The translations under genes and the position numbers were made by a program. 64,000 bases of DNA from Flavobacterium salmonis. Its GTDB lineage: Bacteria; Bacteroidota; Bacteroidia; Flavobacteriales; Flavobacteriaceae. The stretch lies in NCBI RefSeq assembly GCF_903819435.1, contig NZ_CAIJDP010000079.1, positions 1-64,000 on the forward strand, in the 5' to 3' direction. The notes under the pieces were generated by a model. That model was not told where the DNA came from and ran no database searches. It saw only the letters and a list, made by a program, of their open reading frames with translations. The number at the start of each line of letters is the position of its first letter. Position 1 is the first letter of the stretch. Below, piece by piece: positions 41,853-51,886 of this stretch.

Positions 41853-42977
41853 TTACTCGTAATAGTTCATTGTTTGGTATCCTGCTTCTTCTAAATGATG
41901 ATCTTTCTGCATTATCTTAATATCAGACTGCATCATATCATTTACTAAATCCTGTAAGTCATATTCAGGCATCCATCCTAATTTAGTATTCGCTTTTGTT
42001 GCGTCTCCAATTAATAATTCCACTTCTGTTGGACGGAAATAACGAGGATTTACCGCTAAGATTTCTTTTCCTATTTCTATTTGAAAATCAGGATTATTAC
42101 ATGCTGCTATGTAAGCCTTTTCTTCAACTCCGTTTCCTTTAAATTCAATTTCTACCCCTACATAAGCAAAACTCATCTTGACAAAATCACGAACTGTAGT
42201 AGTTGTTCCTGTAGCTATTACCCAGTCTTCGGGCTCGTCGGTCTGAAGAATCATCCACATCATACGGACATAATCCTTGGCATGTCCCCAGTCTCTCTGA
42301 GCATCCAGGTTTCCTAAATAAAATTTTTCCTGTAATCCTAAAGCAATACGGGATACTGCACGGGTAATTTTTCTGGTTACAAAAGTTTCCCCGCGGATTG
42401 GCGATTCATGGTTAAATAGAATTCCGTTGCAGGCATAAATGCCATAAGCTTCTCTGTAATTTACTGTGATCCAGTAGGCATACATTTTAGCAACTGCATA
42501 AGGGGAACGCGGGTAAAAGGGTGTTTTTTCTGTCTGTGGAACTTCCTGCACTTTTCCATATAGTTCAGATGTAGAAGCCTGATAAATGCGCGTCTTTTTT
42601 TCCAATCCTAATAAACGAACTGCATCTAAAATTCTTAAAGTCCCCAATCCGTCAGCATTACCTGTGTACTCTGGTACTTCAAAAGACACCTGAACATGGC
42701 TCATCGCTGCAAGATTGTAAATCTCATCGGGCTGTATTTCCTGAATGAGACGAATTAAATTTGTACTGTCGGTCATCTCGCCGTAATGGAGTATAAAGCG
42801 CTGGTTATCTACGTGCGGATCCTGATATAAATGATCGATACGATCTGTATTAAATAAAGAAGAGCGTCTTTTAAGTCCGTGTACTATATAGCCCTTTTTA
42901 AGTAAAAATTCACTTAAGTAAGCGCCGTCCTGTCCTGTAACTCCGGTTATTAAAGCTGTTTTTGGTGTGTTAGTCAT
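41853..42977 (-). CDS. gmd: GDP-mannose 4,6-dehydratase
   Basis: The 374-residue SDR enzyme shows TGVTGQDGAYLSEFLL (about residues 8-23), AAMSHVQVSFEVPEYT, the catalytic TSELYG and YxxxK in YAVAKMYAYW (about 156-165). The substrate loop NHESPIRGETFVTRKI and QRDWGHAKDYV also match. It makes GDP-4-keto-6-deoxy-D-mannose, the precursor for GDP-fucose. Upstream manC supplies GDP-mannose. Confidence 0.96.
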   Translation of the reverse strand: MTNTPKTALITGVTGQDGAYLSEFLLKKGYIVHGLKRRSSLFNTDRIDHLYQDPHVDNQRFILHYGEMTDSTNLIRLIQEIQPDEIYNLAAMSHVQVSFEVPEYTGNADGLGTLRILDAVRLLGLEKKTRIYQASTSELYGKVQEVPQTEKTPFYPRSPYAVAKMYAYWITVNYREAYGIYACNGILFNHESPIRGETFVTRKITRAVSRIALGLQEKFYLGNLDAQRDWGHAKDYVRMMWMILQTDEPEDWVIATGTTTTVRDFVKMSFAYVGVEIEFKGNGVEEKAYIAACNNPDFQIEIGKEILAVNPRYFRPTEVELLIGDATKANTKLGWMPEYDLQDLVNDMMQSDIKIMQKDHHLEEAGYQTMNYYE

Positions 42978-43029
42978 AATATTTCTGATGTTGTAATAAT
43001 TTTGTTTTTAACTGTGCTTTATACTGCCT

Positions 43030-44034
43030 TTACAGTAACGGAGAATTAACCGTTTCTAATTCCTGATAAACTCGTTTTACTTCTTGAGACTTTTCTTTTT
43101 TTACTACCAAAAAAGCATCAGGAGTATGAACTAAAAGGCAGTTTTCCACGCCAATAAAAGAAGTGTGGACGTTTGATCCAATTAAAATATTTCCGTTAGC
43201 ATCAGCCTTATGGCCTTTCTTGACTAAATAATCATAAACGGACTCGAATGATCCCAGATCTGACCAGTCAAATTGTGAAGCCACAACCTTTATACTAGAA
43301 CTGCGTTCCATCACAGCATAATCAATACTAATCGAAGGAATCTGCATAGACAGATCATAATCTAAGAAACCGGAATCATTAGAGTCCCATGCTAATTTTG
43401 CGTTATTATAAACTTCTGGTTCCAGTTTTTGAAGTTCCTGCAGAAATACTCCTGCCTTAAAGCAAAAAAGGCCACTGTTCCAATAAAAATTACCCTTTTC
43501 TAAAAATTCCTCTGCCTTATTCAAGACTGGTTTTTCATGAAAAGCCAGCACATTTTCTCCTTCGAACTCAATATATCCATAACCCGTTTCAGGTTTAGAA
43601 GGCTTAATGCCAAAAGTGACTAGAGAATCATTCTCAGCAATAACAAAAGCTCGTTTTAATGATGAAAGATATTCTTCCTCTCCGCTGATAATATGATCTG
43701 AAGGTGTCACTATTAAGATATCATCTTCTTTAGACTGAAAAGCTGCAAAAGCAATAGCTGCAGCAGTATTTCTTGGTGCCGCCTCAACAATATGTGAGTG
43801 AGCAACAGAAAATTTTTCCATTACTTTACAGCTCATTGCATAATTTTCAACGTTACCTACAATCACTAATCTGTCAGCCATGCTTTTATTTCTGCTAATG
43901 GTCATTTCAAGCAATGAAATTCCGTCAAAGAAGTCAAGATATTGTTTAGGCTTCGCTTTTCGAGAAAGAGGCCATAATCTGCTCCCAACACCGCCGGTTA
44001 ATACGACATGAACAATATTACTGTTGCCAATCAT
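43030..44034 (-). CDS. manC: Mannose-1-phosphate guanylyltransferase
   Basis: The 334-residue nucleotidyltransferase has the signature TGGVGSRLWPLSRKAKPKQ (about residues 13-31), VTPSDHII (about 104-111), FHEKP and FYWNSGLFCF. The C-terminal phosphomannose isomerase domain of bifunctional enzymes is absent, so it makes GDP-mannose only. Its start overlaps the cytidylyltransferase-like gene by 4 bases. Confidence 0.94.
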   Translation of the reverse strand: MIGNSNIVHVVLTGGVGSRLWPLSRKAKPKQYLDFFDGISLLEMTISRNKSMADRLVIVGNVENYAMSCKVMEKFSVAHSHIVEAAPRNTAAAIAFAAFQSKEDDILIVTPSDHIISGEEEYLSSLKRAFVIAENDSLVTFGIKPSKPETGYGYIEFEGENVLAFHEKPVLNKAEEFLEKGNFYWNSGLFCFKAGVFLQELQKLEPEVYNNAKLAWDSNDSGFLDYDLSMQIPSISIDYAVMERSSSIKVVASQFDWSDLGSFESVYDYLVKKGHKADANGNILIGSNVHTSFIGVENCLLVHTPDAFLVVKKEKSQEVKRVYQELETVNSPLL

Positions 44035-44459
44035 TTATTTTCGTTTAAAAGTTCCATTTGAAAAACTTCTCTTCGCAGACCGCTACTGGAAAAACGATGA
44101 TCTCGTGTGTTAAAGTAGAGCTCTATTCCTTTTTCTTCACAATAAGCTCTTCCTGTAAAGTCTCTCTCTTTATATTCATCTCCTAAAAAACGCATATCAA
44201 TTTGAAAAGACTGCAAAATGTCCTGCAAATCCTGTTCTGTCGCATAGGGAACTATTTCATCTACAAATTTACACCCCTTCAGCTGGATGTAACGTTCCAC
44301 AACCGATTGACTTGGTTTATTCTTATCAGGACGGTCAAGTGTTGGATCGGTCTGAAGTCCAACTATTAGATAGTCACAATTTAATTTTGCTTCTTCCAGC
44401 ATTTTAATATGCCCTGCATGCAGCAGGTCAAAAGCACTAAATGTAATTCCTGTTTTCAT
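44031..44459 (-). CDS. Cytidylyltransferase-like nucleotidyltransferase (TagD/RfaE C-terminal type)
   Basis: The 142-residue product has the HxGH motif in FDLLHAGHIKMLEEAK (about residues 10-25) and a late SSSGLRREV in place of the usual RTEGISTT. Both lie at the right distance for glycerol-3-phosphate cytidylyltransferase-like enzymes. The substrate may be a polyol or heptose phosphate used to decorate the polymer. It is the first gene of the minus-strand run, so the main promoter should lie upstream between 44460 and 44700. Confidence 0.83.
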   Translation of the reverse strand: MKTGITFSAFDLLHAGHIKMLEEAKLNCDYLIVGLQTDPTLDRPDKNKPSQSVVERYIQLKGCKFVDEIVPYATEQDLQDILQSFQIDMRFLGDEYKERDFTGRAYCEEKGIELYFNTRDHRFSSSGLRREVFQMELLNENK

Positions 44460-44987
44460 AATTGATTTAGATTAAAATATAAAAAAGCTTTTGTTGTATT
44501 AACATCGATAAAATGTGCAGAAAAAATTAAAAATTTCAAAGTTGAAAAAGGGTTAACCATGGATAGTCACATTTTAACTATCCCAAAATATTATAAATAA
44601 TAAAGTATAACTATTAACTCTTGCGGAAAGCTCTTAGAAAATCATGATACTCATCATATCGTTTCAATTTCTATAAAGAATCAAAAATTAAAATTACACA
44701 AGCAAAATTATTATAAACGAAAGGTTAATATCGAAACTGTAAAAGATAATAAAACCCTATTTTGGAACATATAACTCTTTAAAGGATGAAAAAAAATATC
44801 CTAAAAATTAATTTTATCAGCTTTAAACTAATGGACAATTATACATGTTCAAATACAAGTACAAAACAATTAACTCTTCGATAAAACAACTGATTAAAGA
44901 TTCGCCGCTCCCATTACCTAATATTAAAAGCTAAATATTTTCGAACCTCTTTTTATCATGATAGAAAAAACTATAAAGTAAATAACA
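44460..44987. other. Divergent intergenic region of the polysaccharide locus
   Basis: About 530 AT-rich bases separate the minus-strand sugar-nucleotide genes from ugd. No gene is seen. Promoters for both directions should lie here, but no full TTTG-N19-TAnnTTTG match stands out on either strand, so none is assigned. Confidence 0.5.
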
Positions 44988-46379
44988 ATGAAAATCACAA
45001 AAATATGCTGTATTGGCGCTGGATATGTCGGCGGACCTACCATGGCAGTTATAGCACAAAAATGCCCACACCTTACAATCACGGTGGTTGATTTAAATCA
45101 AGAACGAATTGATGCCTGGAATGATGAAAACACAGACAATATCCCAATTTTTGAACCTGGTTTGAGCGCGGTTATAGCAGAAACAAGAGGTAAAAATTTA
45201 TTTTTTTCGAACCAGGTCGAAAAGGCAATTGAAGAAGCTGATATCATTTTCATTTCCGTAAACACACCAACCAAAACCTATGGTAAAGGAAAAGGAATGG
45301 CAGCAGATTTAAAGTATATTGAACTATGCGCCAGACAAATCGCAAAAGTTTCAAAGGACAATAAAATTATAGTGGAAAAATCAACCCTTCCTGTGCGAAC
45401 TGCCGAAGCCATCAAAAGCATACTTGATAATACGGGCAATGGAGTACAATTCCAAATTTTATCTAATCCAGAATTCTTAGCTGAAGGAACTGCCGTTTCT
45501 GATTTACTGAATCCAGATCGAATATTAATCGGTGGCGATCAGACACCTGAAGGACAAAAAGCCATACAGTCCTTAGTCGATATATATGCAAACTGGGTGC
45601 CTCATGATAAAATAATAACTACAAATGTGTGGTCGTCAGAATTGTCTAAATTGACTGCCAATGCTTTTTTAGCACAGCGGATATCATCTATCAATGCCTT
45701 ATCGGAACTCTGTGAAAAAACAGGAGCCGACATTAGTGAAGTGGCTCTTGCTATAGGAATGGACAGCAGAATTGGATCAAAATTTCTTAAAGCTTCTGTA
45801 GGCTTCGGTGGTTCCTGTTTTAAAAAAGATATTTTAAACTTAGTTTATATTGCTAAAACATACGGACTGAATGAAACAGCCGATTATTGGGAACAAGTAA
45901 TCATAATGAACGACCATCAGAAAAAAAGATTTGCTGACAGGATTGTAAAAACACTGTACAACACAGTAGCCGGAAAAAAAATCACATTTTTAGGCTGGGC
46001 CTTCAAAAAAGACACTAATGATACTAGAGAATCTGCAGCTATTTACGCCGCAGATGATTTAATAAATGAACAAGCGGTTATCTGCATTTACGACCCTAAA
46101 GTAAATCAAAAAAAGATCTTAGCTGATTTGAATTGCCTAGAAACCAGATCATTGAAAGAAAACACAAACAGTATCAGATCATTTGAAAATCCTTATGAAG
46201 CCTGCCATGGAGCTCACGCAATAGCAGTTCTAACAGAGTGGGACGAATTTATTGACTATGACTGGAAAAAAATCTATGATTCAATGCAGAAACCTGCTTT
46301 TGTTTTTGATGGAAGAAATATACTAAACAAAATAGAGCTGCAAAAGATCGGGTTTGTTTACCAAGGTATTGGTTCCTAA
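44988..46379 (+). CDS. ugd: UDP-glucose 6-dehydrogenase
   Basis: The 463-residue product has the NAD motif IGAGYVGGPTMAVIA (about residues 9-23), the loop VNTPTKTYG, VEKSTLPV, SNPEFLAEGTA and the catalytic cysteine in GFGGSCFKKDI (about 269-279). The length and the GKGKGMAADL insert resemble the long, eukaryote-like subfamily. It makes UDP-glucuronate, so the polymer is probably acidic. It is divergent from the rest of the locus. Confidence 0.95.
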   Translation: MKITKICCIGAGYVGGPTMAVIAQKCPHLTITVVDLNQERIDAWNDENTDNIPIFEPGLSAVIAETRGKNLFFSNQVEKAIEEADIIFISVNTPTKTYGKGKGMAADLKYIELCARQIAKVSKDNKIIVEKSTLPVRTAEAIKSILDNTGNGVQFQILSNPEFLAEGTAVSDLLNPDRILIGGDQTPEGQKAIQSLVDIYANWVPHDKIITTNVWSSELSKLTANAFLAQRISSINALSELCEKTGADISEVALAIGMDSRIGSKFLKASVGFGGSCFKKDILNLVYIAKTYGLNETADYWEQVIIMNDHQKKRFADRIVKTLYNTVAGKKITFLGWAFKKDTNDTRESAAIYAADDLINEQAVICIYDPKVNQKKILADLNCLETRSLKENTNSIRSFENPYEACHGAHAIAVLTEWDEFIDYDWKKIYDSMQKPAFVFDGRNILNKIELQKIGFVYQGIGS

Positions 46380-46491
46380 TAAAAAGAATTGATAATAAAT
46401 TACAAAATCAAAACAGTACAGAAATTATACTGTGCATATGAAAATGAAATCAAGAAACCATGATTTTATTTCATGACGGCATAAAACATTT

Positions 46492-46536
46492 AAAAAAGAG
46501 ACTGCAATGAACTAATAATATTGCAGTCTCTTTTTT
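46492..46536 (+). terminator. Terminator after ugd
   Basis: A 17-bp perfect stem (46492-46508 with 46520-46536, core GAGACTGCAAT) encloses an 11-nt loop, with A- and T-runs at its ends. It can act on both strands. Confidence 0.88.
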
Positions 46537-46763
46537 CTTTATAGATAATTTCTACCGCCAATAAAGCTTAAACATCTACAAAAGCCTTATGTATTTCTAC
46601 AAAAACACATACTTATTGAGAACTTTGAAGCATAGCTTAAGAAAAGATTAGAGAATAGAAATATTTCTTTCTCCTTCTAATAAAACCAATACGCTTGTCA
46701 AAATTTATACAAATAACAAAACGTCTTTCTTTCGACTAGCCTTTTGAATTTCTAACTTAATAA

Positions 46764-47108
46764 TTAAATATTTTTTTTCAATTTTTTCTGCTGAAAATCT
46801 AAAAGTCTGTGGTCATGTGTTTTCATCGTATTTACATAAAAATTACTGTGACTGCTGGATTGTTCTTCATTTTTTTTATCTGCATAGGTATTGAAAAAAT
46901 ACGATACGTCAAAAAATAATAAATCAGAAATCGAAACTTCAAAAATATCTGCCAGTCTGGATATTTTAGAAATAGTTATATCAATTTCACCTCTTTCAAT
47001 TTTACCATACCCGCTGTAAGTCATTTCCAATTCACCAGCAACAAAATCTCTGGTTAGATTTTTCATTTCCCTTATGGTTCTGATATTTTGAGAAACAATT
47101 TTATTCAT
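46764..47108 (-). CDS. XRE-family helix-turn-helix regulator
   Basis: The 114-residue product has an HTH_3 domain in its first 62 residues (NIRTIREMKNLTRDFVAGELEMTYSGYGKIERGEIDITISKISRLADIFEVSISDLL). The rest is a short charged tail without a known fold. Such stand-alone regulators are often found next to Bacteroidota polysaccharide loci. It may regulate ugd or the operon, but no operator is visible. It is monocistronic with about 360 AT-rich bases upstream. Confidence 0.88.
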   Translation of the reverse strand: MNKIVSQNIRTIREMKNLTRDFVAGELEMTYSGYGKIERGEIDITISKISRLADIFEVSISDLLFFDVSYFFNTYADKKNEEQSSSHSNFYVNTMKTHDHRLLDFQQKKLKKNI

Positions 47109-47471
47109 AATTTGATTAAATGTATTTGATAATAATATAATTTTAACAATTTATTCTTAGGAACAAATAAATAAAATCAAGATTTTAAAACCTAAAATTA
47201 TACGTACTGTTTAAAAAAAAATAGCATAGAATTAAAATAGCATTACTACTGGTTCTGCAGGCAACATATTAATAATAGACAAGAATTTTATCTATGATTT
47301 TTTTACAAAGAAATTAAGAAAAAAATGCTACTATTTTAATCATCACTTTAAAATTTATCTTTTTAATTATCTGGTCAGCTAAAATATTTTTTTTATGTAA
47401 TTCTTCATAATATATTTAATTGATTAACAGTACTCAAAATTGTCTACAACTAAATTTCATTCTGTCTGATA
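47109..47471. other. AT-rich intergenic region without a gene
   Basis: About 360 bases with no coding frame or RNA structure that I can support. It contains the promoter region of the XRE gene and the end of the downstream response-regulator transcript. Confidence 0.45.
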
Positions 47472-47927
47472 TTAAAGTAGTAGGTGTGGTTTAATTGTGA
47501 AAGTATTTTTTTTTATATCATTATGTAAACTATTTTGTATATTTTTATATTTTTCAAACCGTTCAAGCTTGACCGTAACCACCAGCATTAACTCATTTAT
47601 TTTAAACGGTTTAGTTAAAAAATCATCTACTCCATCCAGCAGACATTTACGTATCAAATCAATTTCGTTTTTTGCTGATAAAAAAATAAAAGGAATCTGA
47701 CTTAACAATTTGTTTTTTTTTACGTTTTCATAAAATTCAGCACCATTCATAACAGGCATAACAATGTCACATATAATTAAATCAGGCATCCAAAAATCTA
47801 AAACATCCAACGCCTCCTGCCCATTAGCTACAGTTCTCACATCATAATTTTTAAATACCAGAAGTTCCTTTATGGTATCTCTTATATTGGGTTCATCGTC
47901 AACAAATAGAATTTTATTGGTGTCCAT
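47472..47927 (-). CDS. Response regulator, receiver domain only
   Basis: The 151-residue product is a CheY-like receiver with the acid pocket FVDDE (about residues 8-12), phosphorylation site Asp54 in ICDIVMPVM, Ser/Thr in FLSAKNE and Lys in FLTKPF. A 25-residue Lys/Asn tail follows. There is no DNA-binding output. It overlaps the start of the sensor kinase transcript by 14 bases (kinase first), so the two are a cognate pair. Confidence 0.9.
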   Translation of the reverse strand: MDTNKILFVDDEPNIRDTIKELLVFKNYDVRTVANGQEALDVLDFWMPDLIICDIVMPVMNGAEFYENVKKNKLLSQIPFIFLSAKNEIDLIRKCLLDGVDDFLTKPFKINELMLVVTVKLERFEKYKNIQNSLHNDIKKNTFTIKPHLLL

Positions 47928-49938
47928 AAGGAAATGTCAATTTAATTGTTGTTCCAAAATTTTCTTTTGTTTTTAATTCTACAGTACCGTTTAAAAATTC
48001 CGTGAATTGTTTAACAATAACTAAGCCCAATCCAGAACCTATAATTGAATTGGTATTGGAAGCACGGAAAAATGAAGTAAATAAATTTGGGATATCCTTC
48101 TTGGGTATTCCCATTCCATAATCAATGACCTGTATTTCGATGCTATTTTCTAAATAGGTTATAATTAGTTCAGGATCAGGTTTACCGACAGAATATTTAA
48201 ATGCATTATTAATGACATTTGTAAGTATGTGGACGATCAGTGACTCATCAGTAAAAAATATTCTTTTTACTCCTCTCTTGGTTACTCTAATATTACTTCT
48301 GTCATCATTATTAAAATAGGTCTTGGTTAATGTCTCAATAAATTCATTAAAATCTATAGGCTGAATTACTTTCTCGATTTTTTTGGCTTCCTGCTTTCCA
48401 AAAACTAAAATATTATTCATGAGTTCAGTCATTCTCTCTACCTCATTTTTTATTCTTGAAATAACAACCTTACATTCATCACACAGTCCTTTTTCCTGAT
48501 GATTTAGCTTCATCTCTAAAAGTTCAGCATTAGAATAAATAACCGTTAAGGGGGTTCTAAATTGATGCGAAGCAATAGAAACAAAGTTAGATTTTAATTC
48601 ATTAAATTTCCTTTCTTTTAAAAGTGCAGCTTCCATTTCTTTATCAGCTCTAATACGTTTAGTTATGTCCCTGCTCGAAGTCTGAAATCCTATAATATTT
48701 TTTTCTGAATCACGCATAACTTTTGTTGATGTTTCCAGCCAGATATAGGTGCCGTCACTTTTTTTAAGCCGAAATGCAATAGTTTCAATTTGTTTGTTTT
48801 TCAAAATAGAATTATAATATTTTTTAATATTACTTAAGTCTCTTTTATGAATAAAATCCCAAGGACATTTATGAATCAACTCTTCAAAATTATACCCTAT
48901 TATATCATTTGATAAACTGGAAACATATAATAAATTCCCTTCTTTTGAATGCTGACAAATTAAGTCAGTTGTATTTTCAGCAATAAATCTAAATTTTGCT
49001 TCAGACAACACTAATTGTTTTTCTTTTTCCACCAGTTCACTAATATCCATGTATGTCCCAATAACTTTCGTAGGTATTCCATTTTTATTTCGTTTTAACA
49101 ACCCTGAATATTTTGCAGTAATAGAATGTCCTTTCTTATGAATAATTCTTGTATTACCTTCAAAACGCTTTAATTTTCCAGTTATAAAATCATTAAAATC
49201 AATTAAAATTTTTTTACCATCAACAGTAGAAAAAATCTTTGTCCAAAAATCGGGGGTATTGTTAATTTCTTCATTCGTATAACCCAATATTCCAAACCAA
49301 TTCAAACTGAAATCTGTTTTTCCAGTTTCAATATCAAATTCCCACATTGCCTGATTGGAACTAGACATAAAAAAATTGAACTTTTCAATAGTTCTCTCTA
49401 GTTTTGATATAGTAGTAGTCTGGCTAAGTCGCAGCCCTATACTTTTTATAATATGCTGTAATACAAGAATTTCCTCATCATCCCAAATCCGCTCCTTTTT
49501 GCAGTCTTCAAGTCCCATCCAACCGTAAAATACATTGTCAGAAAAAATTGGTGCAAAAAAATAAGATTTGACTGCACGAATATTGAATATCTCTTTTAGT
49601 AATTTATTATCAATATCTTTACATGCCCCAAACCTTAATTTATCTCTTGATAAAACAGTATCAATAGATAAAAAAGCATTATTAAGACTCCTGTTTACAT
49701 CAAAATGGTCGATAAAAGAAATTATATCATCATTACACCATTCGTAAGCGTAAGAGTAATCAAAACTTAACAGATTGTTATTATTTTTATTTTTTAGAAT
49801 GTAACATCTATCTATATCATGCTCTAAAGCAATATCAGTAATACACAAATTTAAAGCATGATCTATTGATGAGCATTCCAATAGATGATTATTGATTTTA
49901 GAAACATACGACAGTAGTTTTTTCATCTTTTTTATCAA
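47914..49938 (-). CDS. Cytoplasmic GAF/PAS sensor histidine kinase
   Basis: The 674-residue product has no membrane span. It contains a GAF domain (about 10-170) and two PAS domains (about 190-310 and 320-435; DGTYIWLETSTKVMRD is the second PAC). HisKA follows with its phospho-His in SIASHQFRTPL (about 455-465), then HATPase_c with NVINNAFKYS, DYGMGIPKKD, and GSGLGLVIVKQF. It senses a soluble or intracellular signal. The receiver gene overlaps its end, and the AraC-type regulator is divergent about 100 bases away, suggesting a three-part circuit. Confidence 0.92.
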   Translation of the reverse strand: MIKKMKKLLSYVSKINNHLLECSSIDHALNLCITDIALEHDIDRCYILKNKNNNNLLSFDYSYAYEWCNDDIISFIDHFDVNRSLNNAFLSIDTVLSRDKLRFGACKDIDNKLLKEIFNIRAVKSYFFAPIFSDNVFYGWMGLEDCKKERIWDDEEILVLQHIIKSIGLRLSQTTTISKLERTIEKFNFFMSSSNQAMWEFDIETGKTDFSLNWFGILGYTNEEINNTPDFWTKIFSTVDGKKILIDFNDFITGKLKRFEGNTRIIHKKGHSITAKYSGLLKRNKNGIPTKVIGTYMDISELVEKEKQLVLSEAKFRFIAENTTDLICQHSKEGNLLYVSSLSNDIIGYNFEELIHKCPWDFIHKRDLSNIKKYYNSILKNKQIETIAFRLKKSDGTYIWLETSTKVMRDSEKNIIGFQTSSRDITKRIRADKEMEAALLKERKFNELKSNFVSIASHQFRTPLTVIYSNAELLEMKLNHQEKGLCDECKVVISRIKNEVERMTELMNNILVFGKQEAKKIEKVIQPIDFNEFIETLTKTYFNNDDRSNIRVTKRGVKRIFFTDESLIVHILTNVINNAFKYSVGKPDPELIITYLENSIEIQVIDYGMGIPKKDIPNLFTSFFRASNTNSIIGSGLGLVIVKQFTEFLNGTVELKTKENFGTTIKLTFPYGHQ

Positions 49939-50040
49939 TTTTTCAAATAAGACACTAAAAGTATTACATTTTATGCTTTTTTTTCAAAATAATACTGATG
50001 CTCTAAAAAATAACCGTAATGATTTAAAATAAATGATGAA

Positions 50041-50811
50041 ATGATAAAACAAACAACTAAAATCACACTAATTGAAGACGATATAGCACTTGGTAACACT
50101 ATATCTGAATTATTAAAATTAAATAATTTTGAAGTAATATATTTCAAGGACAGTACTGAAGGACTAATTTATTTAAACAAAAACATACCTGATATAATCA
50201 TTTGCGATATGGTTATGCCCAATCTTAATGGAGAAGAATTGTTCTTTAAAACTCGCAGAAATAATAATTTCAATACAATTCCTTTTATTATGATCACTGC
50301 CAATGTGGATGACGATTTAAAATTTAAACAGCTCAAAAATGGTGTCAATGATTTTATTGTAAAGCCATTTAAAGTACAAGAATTAATTTATAAAATTAAT
50401 AACCTGATCTCTCTTAAAAATAATATTGAAAAAAAATTTAGCCCGGATCCATTTTCTAAAATTACTATTAAGTTATCAGAAAAAGATTTTATCACTTCAT
50501 TAAATGAAATTTTAATACAAAAAATAAAATCCAACATTGATATGAATGAACTCTCAAGAGATCTTGCCGTTAGTAAATCCACACTGGACAAAAAAATAAG
50601 AAAATTAACCAACAAAAATGCCAGTCAGTATATAAGAGAATTTAGACTAGATTATGCGGTTAAATTAATTAATTGCGGGGAAAGAAATATCAAATATATA
50701 GTTGACGAAACTGGATTCGGTTCATTCTCGTATTTTTCAACTAGTTTTAAATTATATCTTAATATGACCCCTCGTGATTTTATAAAATCTATTGAAAGAG
50801 AAAATAATTAA
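50041..50811 (+). CDS. Response regulator with AraC-type DNA-binding domain
   Basis: The 256-residue product has an N-terminal receiver (about 1-125; phosphorylation site Asp56 in IICDMVMPNLNG, Lys in FIVKPFKV). An AraC/XylS HTH pair follows (about 150-252; MNELSRDLAVSKSTLDKKIRKLT and VDETGFGSFSYFSTSFKLYLNMTPRDF). It is divergent from the GAF/PAS kinase and is the likely transcriptional output of that system. A terminator follows at 50844-50879. Confidence 0.92.
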   Translation: MIKQTTKITLIEDDIALGNTISELLKLNNFEVIYFKDSTEGLIYLNKNIPDIIICDMVMPNLNGEELFFKTRRNNNFNTIPFIMITANVDDDLKFKQLKNGVNDFIVKPFKVQELIYKINNLISLKNNIEKKFSPDPFSKITIKLSEKDFITSLNEILIQKIKSNIDMNELSRDLAVSKSTLDKKIRKLTNKNASQYIREFRLDYAVKLINCGERNIKYIVDETGFGSFSYFSTSFKLYLNMTPRDFIKSIERENN

Positions 50812-50843
50812 CCTTATCATTTTCGATTAAAACATTAAAAGCA

Positions 50844-50879
50844 ACCGTCTCAAATCATAAACTGTGACGGTGTTTTTTT
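50844..50879 (+). terminator. Terminator after AraC-type regulator
   Basis: ACCGTC (50844-50849) pairs with GACGGT (50866-50871), extended inward by two pairs after one mismatch, and is followed by GT and seven T. Confidence 0.75.
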
Positions 50880-50958
50880 ATTACATTCCAAAAGAAGTTT
50901 TTCAAATTAACATACTGACAATTTATTATTCTGAATGAAGATTGTTAAATAATTAATT

Positions 50959-51878
50959 CAAGTTGCTAGTTATAAAATATAAAAAGTAAGCATCAAAAGT
51001 GAGAAATTTGGTTTACGACAACTAAAGACTCACAGATATGATGCTTACAAAAGACAAAATTATTTCAATTTTTTGTTTAATCGATGATATTTTACAAGGA
51101 ATTGAGCACAAAGACGATATTAGAAGACAAGTAAGTGACAGTGAAATAATAATAACAGCCATAGTTTCCTCGACAAGTTTTTATGGTAATCATTGTTCTG
51201 CAATTCAATTTATGAAGCAATATGGGTATATCCCTAATATGCTTGAGAAAAGCAGATTCAATAGACGGCTTCATAAAGTAGGCAATCTTCTTTATGAATT
51301 ATTTGAAATTATAAGTTCTTATTTTAAAGACTTTTGTTGCGAAATGCATTATATAATTGATTCTTTTCCAGTAGTGGTATGCCATAATATGAGAATTTCA
51401 AAATGCAAAATTCTTAAAGATAAAAAGTGGAGAGGTTACACGGCAAGTATGCGCAATTACTTTTACGGTGTCAAAGTACAATTAGTAACAACAAAATCAG
51501 GTATTCCAATAGCATTTCATTTTACACCAGGAAAAACAGCTGATGCAAAATCATTAGGAAGAATGATTGATAAATTACCTGCCGAAGCTTCAATATATGG
51601 CGATAGTGCTTATTTAGATTATAGTTTAGAAGATAAAGCTTTGGAACGAAAAGCAATTTTATTGAAAATTCAAAGAAAGTCGAATTCTAAAAGAAATGAT
51701 ACTTTAGAACAAAAAAGGGAAAAATTAAAAATGAGAAAAAGAGTAGAAACAACAATTAGCGATATCAAAAAACTTTTCCCAAGAACAATACACGCGGTGA
51801 CACTGCAAGGGTTTATTATAAAGCTTACACTCTTTGTATTCGCACTACAATTAAACAAATCAATTAACTAGCAACTTG
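50959..51878 (+). mobile_element. IS982-family insertion sequence
   Basis: The terminal inverted repeats CAAGTTGCTAGTTA (50959-50972) and TAACTAGCAACTTG (51865-51878) are perfect. They are flanked by AATTAATT on both sides (50951-50958 and 51879-51886), a likely 8-bp target duplication. Because that octamer is its own complement, the ends could also be counted as 22-bp perfect inverted repeats. One intact transposase gene lies inside. The identical ends suggest a recent insertion. Confidence 0.9.
51038..51871 (+). CDS. IS982-family transposase
   Basis: The 277-residue transposase is full length and uninterrupted. IS982 marks are the DDE first Asp in YIIDSFPVVVCHNMRISKCKI (about residues 106-126), GVKVQLVTTKSGIP, the second Asp in YGDSAYLD (about 187-194), and the late ETTISDIKKLFPR with its Glu (about 231-243). 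The stop lies just inside the right inverted repeat. Its insertion separates the AraC-type regulator from the receiver protein at 52445. Confidence 0.95.
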   Translation: MMLTKDKIISIFCLIDDILQGIEHKDDIRRQVSDSEIIITAIVSSTSFYGNHCSAIQFMKQYGYIPNMLEKSRFNRRLHKVGNLLYELFEIISSYFKDFCCEMHYIIDSFPVVVCHNMRISKCKILKDKKWRGYTASMRNYFYGVKVQLVTTKSGIPIAFHFTPGKTADAKSLGRMIDKLPAEASIYGDSAYLDYSLEDKALERKAILLKIQRKSNSKRNDTLEQKREKLKMRKRVETTISDIKKLFPRTIHAVTLQGFIIKLTLFVFALQLNKSIN

Positions 51879-51886
51879 AATTAATT

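Noticed and set aside
44460..44987. Promoters of the polysaccharide operon and ugd
   Set aside because: The region must contain them, but no match to both consensus boxes with correct spacing could be placed on either strand.
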